A program made the position numbers and the translations under genes. Positions 7,898 to 14,826 of a stretch of DNA of 64,000 nt are shown in pieces. How positions within the stretch are numbered: the stretch's first letter is position 1; the number at the start of each line of letters is the position of its first letter. The DNA is from Sinorhizobium meliloti. Its GTDB lineage: Bacteria; Pseudomonadota; Alphaproteobacteria; Rhizobiales; Rhizobiaceae. A model generated the notes under the pieces. The model was not told where the DNA came from. It made no database searches and worked only from the letters and a program-made list of their open reading frames with translations. The stretch is taken from positions 67,976 to 131,975 of the forward strand of contig NZ_CP141212.1 in assembly GCF_035610345.1 (NCBI RefSeq). The letters run 5' to 3'.

Positions 7898-9181
7898 TTA
7901 ACCTCGTGCGAGGATTTGGCTGACCTCGTTCACCAGCGTCTCGCCTCCTTGCTTGGCGTCGAGCTGACCGAAGCCGACCTGTTCGGCGACGTTGCGCAGA
8001 GCGAATTCCGCCTCGCCGGCACCGCTGGGCGGCGGCGGCGGCAGATCGCCGGCAAGCGCTCCGAGGCCCGAGACATAGTCGAGCATGGCGCGGCCGAGCT
8101 CGTCGAGCGTCGACGCCAGTTTCTCGCGTACGGCTGCCGATTCCGGTACGCCGCGCTCGACGCCCAGGATTTCGGCGGCTTCCGGGTCCTTGACGAAGAA
8201 GTTGACGTATTTTGCGGCGAGTTCCGGGTCCTTGGTCTGGGCCGAGACCGAGAAGAACATCGACGGCTTGCGGTAATGGCCGCCCTTCGCATCCTTGTCG
8301 ATCAGCGGATGGCTTCTCAGCGCCAGTTTGTCCTTGTTTATGCCCTGATAGGCGACGAACTGGTTGGAGTGCGCGAAGGAAGCGGCCGCCTTGCCGAGCG
8401 ATAGCGGGCTCGTCTCCACATTGTACTGGTCGAGCGCCTGGATGTCCGGCGGGACGCAGGCCTTGTCCTCGCGCATCTTCTGCCACATGGCGAACCATTC
8501 GGCCGCATCGTTCGCATCATAGGCGATCTTGCCGTCCGCGGTGAACAGTGCCTTGCCGCGCTGGCGCAGCCAGTTTTCGAACAGCGGCTCGACCGCGCTG
8601 CCGTCGGAGAGGCCATAGAAACCTTTGCGCTTGCCGGCCTTGGTGATCTCGGCGCCCGTCCGCGCCATCTCTTCCCAGGTCGTGGACGGCGTCGGAAGTT
8701 CGATGCCGGCTTCCTCGAAAGCGGCGACATTGACCATCATCGCCGCCGAATTGGCGCCGAGGCTGATGCCGTAGAGCTTGCCTTCGACGCTGCCGCCCTT
8801 GATCTGCACCTGGTCGAAATCCTCGACCTTGAGCACGGAACCGAGATAATCGTCGAGGGGCGCGAGCGCGCCGCGCCGGGCATATTCGACGATGTAGCGA
8901 TAGTCCATCTGGATGATATCGGGTGCATTGCGCCCGGCGACCTGGGTCGCAAGCCGCGGCCAGTAGTCGCTCCAGCCGAGGAATTCGCCGTTGATGGCGA
9001 CGCCCGCGTTCTGTTCCTGGAAGAGCTGATTGACCTTGTTCGTGCGGTCGGCACGGGCCTGTGAACCCCACCAGAGCACCCGCAGCCGCGCCTCCTGCGC
9101 AAAGGCAGGCCCCAGCGCGGACATCGAAAGAAGTGCCGCCCCTCCCGCGAGTACGTTTCGCCTGCTGATCTTATGCGTCAT
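7898..9181 (-). CDS. ABC transporter sugar-binding protein with Tat signal
   Basis: A 427-residue periplasmic solute-binding protein of the carbohydrate (SBP_bac_1) family and first gene of the leftward operon. The N-terminus MTHKISRRNVLAGGAALLSM carries a twin-arginine motif, a hydrophobic stretch and a cleavage site near AFAQE, so export by the Tat system is expected. The mature part shows LRVLWWGSQARADRT and YVNFFVKDPEAAEILG, typical of the family. The start at 9181 is preceded by GGAGGAGGAACAG; upstream in-frame codons are less likely. It delivers the substrate to the permeases at 6056-7892. The probable promoter and a TetR operator lie immediately upstream (9236-9279). Confidence 0.92.
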   Translation of the reverse strand: MTHKISRRNVLAGGAALLSMSALGPAFAQEARLRVLWWGSQARADRTNKVNQLFQEQNAGVAINGEFLGWSDYWPRLATQVAGRNAPDIIQMDYRYIVEYARRGALAPLDDYLGSVLKVEDFDQVQIKGGSVEGKLYGISLGANSAAMMVNVAAFEEAGIELPTPSTTWEEMARTGAEITKAGKRKGFYGLSDGSAVEPLFENWLRQRGKALFTADGKIAYDANDAAEWFAMWQKMREDKACVPPDIQALDQYNVETSPLSLGKAAASFAHSNQFVAYQGINKDKLALRSHPLIDKDAKGGHYRKPSMFFSVSAQTKDPELAAKYVNFFVKDPEAAEILGVERGVPESAAVREKLASTLDELGRAMLDYVSGLGALAGDLPPPPPSGAGEAEFALRNVAEQVGFGQLDAKQGGETLVNEVSQILARG

Positions 9182-9235
9182 CTGTTCCTCCTCCCTTCGG
9201 AACGCCTCCACAACGTTCCGGCCTCTTGCAACAAA

Positions 9236-9249
9236 TAACTATTTGGTTA
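9236..9249. promoter_or_regulatory. TetR-type operator, copy 1 (TAACTATTTGGTTA)
   Basis: Read on the minus strand this is TAACCAAATAGTTA, identical at 12 of 14 positions to the palindrome TAACCGATTAGTTA at 10108-10121. It lies immediately downstream of the leftward promoter of the importer operon, where bound repressor would block transcription. The adjacent tetR gene is the obvious source of the regulator. The match between two sites flanking the regulator is seen directly; binding is inference. Confidence 0.65.
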
Positions 9250-9250
9250 C

Positions 9251-9279
9251 AAGTTATGGAGAAGCAGTGATCCTGTCAA
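9251..9279 (-). promoter_or_regulatory. Predicted promoter of the importer operon
   Basis: On the minus strand TTGACA (9274-9279) is followed after exactly 17 bases by TAACTT (9251-9256), a good sigma-70-type promoter pointing at the binding-protein gene. The operator palindrome at 9236-9249 begins just beyond the -10 element, around the expected transcription start. Confidence 0.6.
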
Positions 9280-9374
9280 GCAGTTGTGTGCCGAACTGTC
9301 ATTGGCTTGTAAATTATTTTGACAAAGTTGCACTGAAGGCCGTTAAAGGCAAGAGGTTGCGGAGGTTGCGCGTG

Positions 9375-10052
9375 ATGGACAAGATAAGAGGCGAGGCGAA
9401 AGGGAGGAGCGGGTCCGGGGGGCGGGCGGAGCGGGCGCTTCAGCGCGACCCCGAGCGCACGCGTGCCTCGATCCTCGCCGCCGCGACCCGGGAGTTCGCC
9501 GAAAACGGCATAGGCGGCGCCCGCGTCGATTCCATCGCCGAGAGGGCCGGCATCAACAAGCGCATGCTCTACCACTACTTCGGCGACAAGGAACAGCTTT
9601 ATCTCGCGGTCCTGGAAGAGGCCTATGTGGGGATAAGAACGGCGGAAAAATCCCTTAATCTCAGCGACTTGGAACCCGAGCAGGGAATTGCCGAGCTTGC
9701 CATGTTCACCTGGGACTACTTCCTGGAACATCCGGAATTCCTGAGTCTCCTCGGCACCGAGAACCTGCACCGTGCCCGCTGGCTGCGTCAGTCGACGCGT
9801 CTAAAGGAGCTGCATTCGAGCTTCATAGACAAGCTCTCCGACCTTCTCCGGCGGGGCAAGGCCGAGGGGCTCTTTCGGCCCGATGTCGATCCGCTCAACC
9901 TCTATCTGACGATCGCCGCCCTCGGTTATTTCTACCTTTCCAACCAGTACACGCTCTCGACGATCTTCGGCCGCGACCTCATGGACAAGAGCAATCTCGA
10001 CGTCTGGAAGCGCCATATCGTCCATGTCACGCTGGCGTCGATCCGGCGCTGA
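9375..10052 (+). CDS. TetR-family transcriptional regulator of the sugar locus
   Basis: A 225-residue TetR-family repressor. The DNA-binding domain (about residues 28-75) reads ILAAATREFAENGIGGARVD followed by IAERAGINKRMLYHYFGDKE, which closely fits the TetR helix-turn-helix. The C-terminal helical part contains TWDYFLEHPEFLSLL and is likely the ligand pocket. The start at 9375 has GGAGG nine bases upstream; the frame is open further upstream without a better site. The gene lies between the leftward importer operon and the rightward catabolic cluster, and near-identical palindromes occur at both promoters. This makes it the likely repressor of both, released by the sugar or an intermediate. 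Confidence 0.92.
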   Translation: MDKIRGEAKGRSGSGGRAERALQRDPERTRASILAAATREFAENGIGGARVDSIAERAGINKRMLYHYFGDKEQLYLAVLEEAYVGIRTAEKSLNLSDLEPEQGIAELAMFTWDYFLEHPEFLSLLGTENLHRARWLRQSTRLKELHSSFIDKLSDLLRRGKAEGLFRPDVDPLNLYLTIAALGYFYLSNQYTLSTIFGRDLMDKSNLDVWKRHIVHVTLASIRR

Positions 10053-10076
10053 TCCAGGCACATGTCGTTTTTTTTG

Positions 10077-10123
10077 TTGACAAGTGCGATTCTCCTCTGT
10101 CACAAAGTAACCGATTAGTTACT
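10077..10123 (+). promoter_or_regulatory. Predicted promoter with TetR-type operator, copy 2 (AGTAACCGATTAGTTACT)
   Basis: A TTGACA at 10077-10082 is the likely -35 element; the -10 region near 10100-10105 is weak. The operator AGTAAC-CGATTA-GTTACT at 10106-10123 is a perfect 6-bp inverted repeat whose 14-base core matches the operator at 9236-9249 in 12 positions. It stands 52 bases before the dehydrogenase start and probably controls the cluster 10175-14757. Confidence 0.6.
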
Positions 10124-10174
10124 GGCTTGGGAGGGCTGGTTCTTCCCCTCACCGGCCTCTCAGGGAGGAACGGC

Positions 10175-11323
10175 ATGCCGCGTTTGGGTATAATATTGCA
10201 CGGTGTCACCGGCCGCATGGGCTACAACCAGCATCTGGTGCGCTCGATCCTGGCCATCCGTGATCAGGGCGGGATCACGCTCCAGTCAGGCGAAAGGCTG
10301 GAGATCGATCCGATCATTGTCGGTCGCAATCGCGACAAGATGGAGCAATTGGCCAAGCGCCATGCCATCGCCCGCTGGTCGACCGATCTCGACGCGGCGC
10401 TTGCCGATCCGAACGACCAGATCTTCTTCGATGCCGGCACGACGCTGATGCGTGCCGAGCTCATCGGCCGCGCGCTCGACGCCGGCAAGCATGTCTATTG
10501 CGAGAAGCCGATCTCCGACGATCTGCGGACGGCGGTCAAACTGGCGCGGAAGGCGCGCGCCTCCGGGCTCAAGCATGGGGTCGTGCAGGACAAGCTGTTC
10601 CTGCCGGGCCTTCGCAAGCTGGCCCTGCTGAGGGAGTCGGGCTTTTTCGGCAAGATCCTCTCGGTGCGCGGCGAGTTCGGCTACTGGGTGTTCGAAGGCG
10701 ACTGGGGCGTTCCGGCCCAGCGGCCCTCATGGAACTACCGGAAAAAGGACGGCGGCGGCATCATCCTCGACATGCTCTGCCACTGGCGCTACGTGCTCGA
10801 CAATCTCTTCGGGGAAGTGAAGGCCGTCTCCTGCCTCGGCGCGACCCATATCCCAAACCGTATCGACGAACAGGGCCGCGCCTACGACTGCGATACCGAC
10901 GACGCGGCCTATGCCACCTTCGAACTCGAAGGCGGCATCGTCGCGCATATCAATTCCTCCTGGGCGGTGCGCGTGCGGCGCGATGATCTGGTGACGTTTC
11001 AGGTCGACGGAACCCATGGTTCCGCTGTCGCCGGACTCACGAAATGCTGGACGCAGCACCGCGTCAACACCCCGAAACCGGTCTGGAATCCCGATCAGCC
11101 GCAGACGATCGATTTCTACAGGACATGGGACGAGGTGCCGGATACGCAGGCCTTCGACAATGGCTTCAAGGCGCAATGGGAAATGTTCCTGCGCCACGTG
11201 GCGGAGGACGGCCCCTGGCCCTATGGGCTTGAGGCCGGCGCCAAGGGCGTGCAGCTTGCGGAGCTCGGCCTCAAATCCTGGGCGGAGCGCCGCTGGCTCG
11301 ACGTTCCGGAATTGGAGCTCTGA
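10175..11323 (+). CDS. Gfo/Idh/MocA-family oxidoreductase (third of four)
   Basis: A 382-residue oxidoreductase, first gene of the rightward cluster. The Rossmann fold starts LGIILHGVTGRMGYNQH, the catalytic lysine lies in EKP (110-112), and GGGIILDMLCHWRYVLD carries the conserved Asp and His. The fold is preceded by HGVTGRMG rather than the usual GxGxxG, so it differs from the two importer-operon enzymes. The ATG at 10175 is preceded by GGGAGG. The next gene starts 3 bases after its stop. It likely performs an oxidation or reduction on the same substrate that the divergent importer brings in. Confidence 0.9.
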   Translation: MPRLGIILHGVTGRMGYNQHLVRSILAIRDQGGITLQSGERLEIDPIIVGRNRDKMEQLAKRHAIARWSTDLDAALADPNDQIFFDAGTTLMRAELIGRALDAGKHVYCEKPISDDLRTAVKLARKARASGLKHGVVQDKLFLPGLRKLALLRESGFFGKILSVRGEFGYWVFEGDWGVPAQRPSWNYRKKDGGGIILDMLCHWRYVLDNLFGEVKAVSCLGATHIPNRIDEQGRAYDCDTDDAAYATFELEGGIVAHINSSWAVRVRRDDLVTFQVDGTHGSAVAGLTKCWTQHRVNTPKPVWNPDQPQTIDFYRTWDEVPDTQAFDNGFKAQWEMFLRHVAEDGPWPYGLEAGAKGVQLAELGLKSWAERRWLDVPELEL

Positions 11324-11326
11324 ACC

Positions 11327-12490
11327 ATGGTCAGCATCAAGCTTCCAATCGAAGGCAGGCTTGCCAGCTACGACCTCACGGGTCGGCCGGTGCCTTTCAA
11401 AAGGCGTGACGCCAAGACCTTTTCCAGGGTCGCCTTCGCCGCCGCCCATGTGGTCGCCGACCCGCTCGCCGACAACGATCCCTGGCTGGCGCCGGCGATC
11501 GACTGGGAGCGCACGCTCGCCTTTCGTCACCGCCTCTGGGATCTCGGTCTCGGCGTTGCCGAAGCGATGGATACAGCCCAGCGCGGCATGGGCCTCGGCT
11601 GGCCGGAAGCGCGCGAACTCATCCGCCGCTCGCTTGCCGAAGCGCGCGGCCGCCAGGGCGCTCTGATCGCCTGCGGCGCCGGCACCGACCATCTGGCGCC
11701 GGGGCCGGACGTGTCGATCGACGATATTCTCCGGGCCTATGAGAGCCAGATCGAGGCGATCGAGGCAGAAGGAGGCCGGATCATACTGATGGCGAGCCGT
11801 GCGCTTGCCGCCACGGCGAAGGGCCCGGAGGACTATATCCGCGTCTACGACCGCGTTCTCTCGCAGGTGAAGGAGCCGGTGATCATTCACTGGCTCGGCG
11901 AGATGTTCGATCCGGCGCTCGAAGGCTACTGGGGCAATGCCGACCACATGGCGGCGATGAAGACTTGTCTCGAGGTTCTCGAGGCGCATGCCGCAAAGGT
12001 CGACGGCATCAAGATTTCGCTCCTTTCCCAGGAGAAGGAGATCGTGATGCGGAGGCAACTGCCCAAAGCCGTGCGCATGTATACCGGCGACGACTTCAAC
12101 TATGCCGAACTCATCGCCGGCGACGAGGAAGGGCATTCGGATGCGCTGCTCGGCATCTTCGACGCCATAGCGCCGGTGGCTTCGGCGGCGCTGGAAGCGC
12201 TGGGCAGCGGGCAAAACGGCGAATTCTTCGAATTGCTGGAGCCGACGGTGCCGCTCTCGCGCCACATCTTCAAGGCGCCGACGCGTTTCTACAAGACCGG
12301 CGTCGTCTTCCTTGCATATCTGAACGGCCTTCAGGACCATTTCGTCATGATCGGCGGACAGCAGAGCGCCCGATCGCTCGTCCATCTCGCCGAGCTTTTC
12401 CGCCTTGCTGACAAAGCCGGGGTCCTGACCGATCCGGAGCTTGCCGCCGCCCGCATGCGGCGCGTGCTCGCCGTGCACGGCGTCGAGTGA
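11327..12490 (+). CDS. DUF993 family protein (TIM-barrel aldolase-like)
   Basis: A 387-residue protein of the DUF993 family, usually annotated as dihydrodipicolinate-synthase-like. Visible parts include ALIACGAGTDHL, GGRIILMASRALA, EPVIIHWLGEMFDP and VDGIKISLL, which look like successive strands of a TIM barrel; the Lys in GIKIS could be a Schiff-base lysine by analogy with class I aldolases. No reaction is established that I know of. Its place between two dehydrogenase/enolase-like genes suggests a retro-aldol or lyase step on an oxidised sugar. Assignment to the family is from pattern recognition, and the function is inference. Confidence 0.8.
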   Translation: MVSIKLPIEGRLASYDLTGRPVPFKRRDAKTFSRVAFAAAHVVADPLADNDPWLAPAIDWERTLAFRHRLWDLGLGVAEAMDTAQRGMGLGWPEARELIRRSLAEARGRQGALIACGAGTDHLAPGPDVSIDDILRAYESQIEAIEAEGGRIILMASRALAATAKGPEDYIRVYDRVLSQVKEPVIIHWLGEMFDPALEGYWGNADHMAAMKTCLEVLEAHAAKVDGIKISLLSQEKEIVMRRQLPKAVRMYTGDDFNYAELIAGDEEGHSDALLGIFDAIAPVASAALEALGSGQNGEFFELLEPTVPLSRHIFKAPTRFYKTGVVFLAYLNGLQDHFVMIGGQQSARSLVHLAELFRLADKAGVLTDPELAAARMRRVLAVHGVE

Positions 12491-12499
12491 GGCTTTGCG

Positions 12500-13915
12500 A
12501 TGACGCAAGCCCCGCGCGTCAGGCTGGCCGAAGCGGAGGTTTTCGAGCGGCCGGTCGAATTCCGTTTTCCTTTCCGCTTCGGCTCGGCGCGCGTTGCGAG
12601 CGCGCCGCAGGCCTTCGTCCGGGTGCGGGTGGAGGATGCGCGCGGCCGGTCCGCCATCGGCTGGGCGGCAGAGATGATGATGCCGAAATGGTTCGACAAG
12701 AACCCGGGTCTTTCGCCGCAGGATAATGTGGAGCAGCTGCGTGCCTCCTTGCGTCTGGCGGTCGAAGGACTGACCTCGCTGCAGGCGCAGACCCCCTTTG
12801 GACTGCACGCGGCTGCCGAGGGTGATCACCACCGGGCGGCAGCCGGGCATGGCCTGCCAGCCCTTGTCGCCTCCTACGGCCTGGCGCTCCTTGATCGCGC
12901 CATCCTCGACGCGGTGTGCCGCATGACCGGAGCAAGCGCCGCCGAGGCGGTCAGAGGCAACCTGCCGGGCATCACCGACGCCACCGCGCCCGATCTGGGA
13001 GGCTTCGACCTTGCGCGGTTCCTCTCGCGCCTCGAACCCGGCCCGAGGCTGGCCGTTCGCCACACGATCGGCCTTGCAGACGCGCTGACGGCGGCCGATT
13101 TCGCGCCCGGGCAGCGGCTGGAGGACGGCCTGCCACAGACGCTGGAAGAGGTGATCGCCGCCTATGGCCACCGCTATTTCAAGATCAAGGTATCGGGGCG
13201 CCCGGCCGAAGACACCGAGCGTCTGCTCGCCATCGCCGCCATTCTCGATCAGGGCGTCGATGCGTATCGGGTGACGCTCGACGGCAACGAACAGTTCGAA
13301 AATGCCGATGCCGTTGCCGATCTCCTCGACCGGATCGCCGAAGAGCCGCGGCTCGAAAAATTGAGCGCCTCGGCGCTCTTCTTCGAGCAGCCGATCGCTC
13401 GCGCCGAGGCGCTGTCGAAACCGGTCACGGAAGTCGCCCGGCGGATGCCGCTCGAAATCGACGAGTCCGATGGCGATATCGGCGCGTTTCTCCGCGCTCG
13501 CGCGCTCGGTTATGCCGGCATCTCCTCGAAGTCCTGCAAAGGCTTCTACCGCGCACTCATCAACCGCGCTCGCGTGGAGATGTGGAACGCCGAAGCCGGG
13601 ACCGCATGCTGTTTCGTGTCCGCCGAGGACCTGACGACGCAGTCGGGCCTGGCGCTCCAGCAGGACCTCGTGCTGGCAGCGCTTATCGGCGCCGGCCACG
13701 TCGAACGCAACGGTCACCACTATGTCGACGGCATGGCCGGCGCCCCGGCGGCAGAGCAGGCCGCCTATCTCGCCCGCCATGGCGATCTCTACGAAAGAGC
13801 TTCCGGGCGGGCGCGGCTGGCGATCCGCGGCGGCGAAATCACCTTTTCCACCGTCTTGCGGTCCGTCGGTCTCGGCTCATCCGTCGAGCCGGGCTGGGCG
13901 GCGACGGTGTCCTGA
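12500..13915 (+). CDS. Enolase-superfamily-like protein (mandelate racemase type)
   Basis: A 471-residue protein with enolase-superfamily features. The N-terminal capping domain is followed by a barrel with a KxK motif (Lys228, Lys230 in YFKIKVSG), then candidate metal ligands Asp261 (LDGNEQF), Glu296 (FFEQPIA) and Glu/Asp 320-324 (LEIDESDGD), and a later SSKSCKG. Members abstract a proton next to a carboxylate and catalyse dehydration or epimerisation of sugar acids. It is longer than the usual 370-400 residues and the N-terminal half is divergent. It starts 9 bases after the DUF993 gene and probably acts after an oxidation step. The exact reaction is unknown. Confidence 0.75.
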   Translation: MTQAPRVRLAEAEVFERPVEFRFPFRFGSARVASAPQAFVRVRVEDARGRSAIGWAAEMMMPKWFDKNPGLSPQDNVEQLRASLRLAVEGLTSLQAQTPFGLHAAAEGDHHRAAAGHGLPALVASYGLALLDRAILDAVCRMTGASAAEAVRGNLPGITDATAPDLGGFDLARFLSRLEPGPRLAVRHTIGLADALTAADFAPGQRLEDGLPQTLEEVIAAYGHRYFKIKVSGRPAEDTERLLAIAAILDQGVDAYRVTLDGNEQFENADAVADLLDRIAEEPRLEKLSASALFFEQPIARAEALSKPVTEVARRMPLEIDESDGDIGAFLRARALGYAGISSKSCKGFYRALINRARVEMWNAEAGTACCFVSAEDLTTQSGLALQQDLVLAALIGAGHVERNGHHYVDGMAGAPAAEQAAYLARHGDLYERASGRARLAIRGGEITFSTVLRSVGLGSSVEPGWAATVS

Positions 13916-13932
13916 AATCGGGAGGAAAACAT

Positions 13933-14757
13933 ATGCTGGTCGAAGGGCTTTCCATCAATCTGGCGACGATCCGGGAGCAGTGCGGCTTCGCCGAAGCCGT
14001 GGATATCTGTCTAAAGCACGGCATCACGGCGATTGCGCCCTGGCGCGACCAGGTGGCGGCGGTCGGGTTCGACGAGGCCGTGCGTATCGTCCGCTCCAAC
14101 GGTCTGAAGCTCACCGGGCTATGCCGCGGCGGCTTCTTTCCGGCGCCGGAAGCGTCAGGACGCGAAAAGGCGATCGACGACAACAGGCGCGCGGTGGACG
14201 AGGCAGCGGAACTCGGCGCCGATTGCCTTGTACTGGTCGTCGGCGGCCTTCCGGGAGGTTCGAAGAACATCGACGCGGCGAGGCGGATGGTTCTGGAAGG
14301 GATCGCGGCGGTGCTGCCGCATGCGCGCGCGGCCGGCGTGCCGCTTGCGATCGAGCCGCTGCATCCGATGTATGCCGCCGACCGCGCCTGCGTGAACACG
14401 CTCGGACAGGCTCTCGATATCTGCGACACCCTTGGCCCGGGCGTCGGCGTGGCGATCGACGTCTATCACGTATGGTGGGATCCCGATCTCGACGAGCAGA
14501 TCGCGAGGGCCGGCAAAATGCAGGCGATCCTCGCTCATCACATCTGCGATTGGCTCGTCCCCACGAAGGACATGCTGACGGATCGCGGCATGATGGGCGA
14601 CGGCGTCATCGACCTCAAGGGTATCCGGCGCCGGATCGAGGCGGCCGGTTTCCACGGGGCGCAGGAGGTCGAGATCTTCTCCGCAGACGACTGGTGGAAG
14701 CGCCCGGCCGAGGAGGTGATCGCGACCTGTGTGGAGCGCTACCGGAACTGCTGCTGA
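13933..14757 (+). CDS. Sugar phosphate isomerase/epimerase-like TIM barrel (AP endonuclease 2 fold)
   Basis: A 274-residue protein of the xylose-isomerase-like/AP endonuclease 2 family. The metal-site residues are recognisable: Glu in LAIEPLHP, Asp in VAIDVYHVWWDP, His in LAHHICDW and the final Glu in QEVEIFS. Relatives include inosose dehydratase, hydroxypyruvate isomerase, tagatose epimerases and 3-keto-glycoside eliminases. GGAGGAAAACAT precedes the ATG. The frame is open far upstream, but that portion is a shadow of the enolase-like gene. With three Gfo/Idh/MocA enzymes nearby, an inosose-type or 3-keto-sugar step is plausible but unproven. Confidence 0.88.
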   Translation: MLVEGLSINLATIREQCGFAEAVDICLKHGITAIAPWRDQVAAVGFDEAVRIVRSNGLKLTGLCRGGFFPAPEASGREKAIDDNRRAVDEAAELGADCLVLVVGGLPGGSKNIDAARRMVLEGIAAVLPHARAAGVPLAIEPLHPMYAADRACVNTLGQALDICDTLGPGVGVAIDVYHVWWDPDLDEQIARAGKMQAILAHHICDWLVPTKDMLTDRGMMGDGVIDLKGIRRRIEAAGFHGAQEVEIFSADDWWKRPAEEVIATCVERYRNCC

Positions 14758-14783
14758 TATGCTGGGGCAGGATGTGTCTCCTA

Positions 14784-14813
14784 CAAAATATGACAGGGCA
14801 AAATATGACAGGG
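14784..14813. repeat. Perfect 15-bp tandem duplication (CAAAATATGACAGGG twice)
   Basis: Two exact adjacent copies of CAAAATATGACAGGG, ending 14 bases before the next start codon. The repeat could be a chance duplication or paired binding sites upstream of the fourth dehydrogenase gene. The A/T-rich half is unusual for the surrounding DNA. Confidence 0.85.
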
Positions 14814-14826
14814 ATTGCGTGAGGGT

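Noticed and set aside
10727..13780. A 1017-codon open frame on the minus strand
   Set aside because: It runs antisense to the dehydrogenase, DUF993 and enolase-like genes, whose proteins carry clear motifs. Long antisense frames are expected in GC-rich DNA, and the translation has no recognisable domain.
12916..13932. In-frame extension upstream of the TIM-barrel gene, suggesting a 613-residue fusion
   Set aside because: The extension overlaps the enolase-like gene in another frame and has no domain; a strong GGAGG and ATG at 13933 mark the true start.
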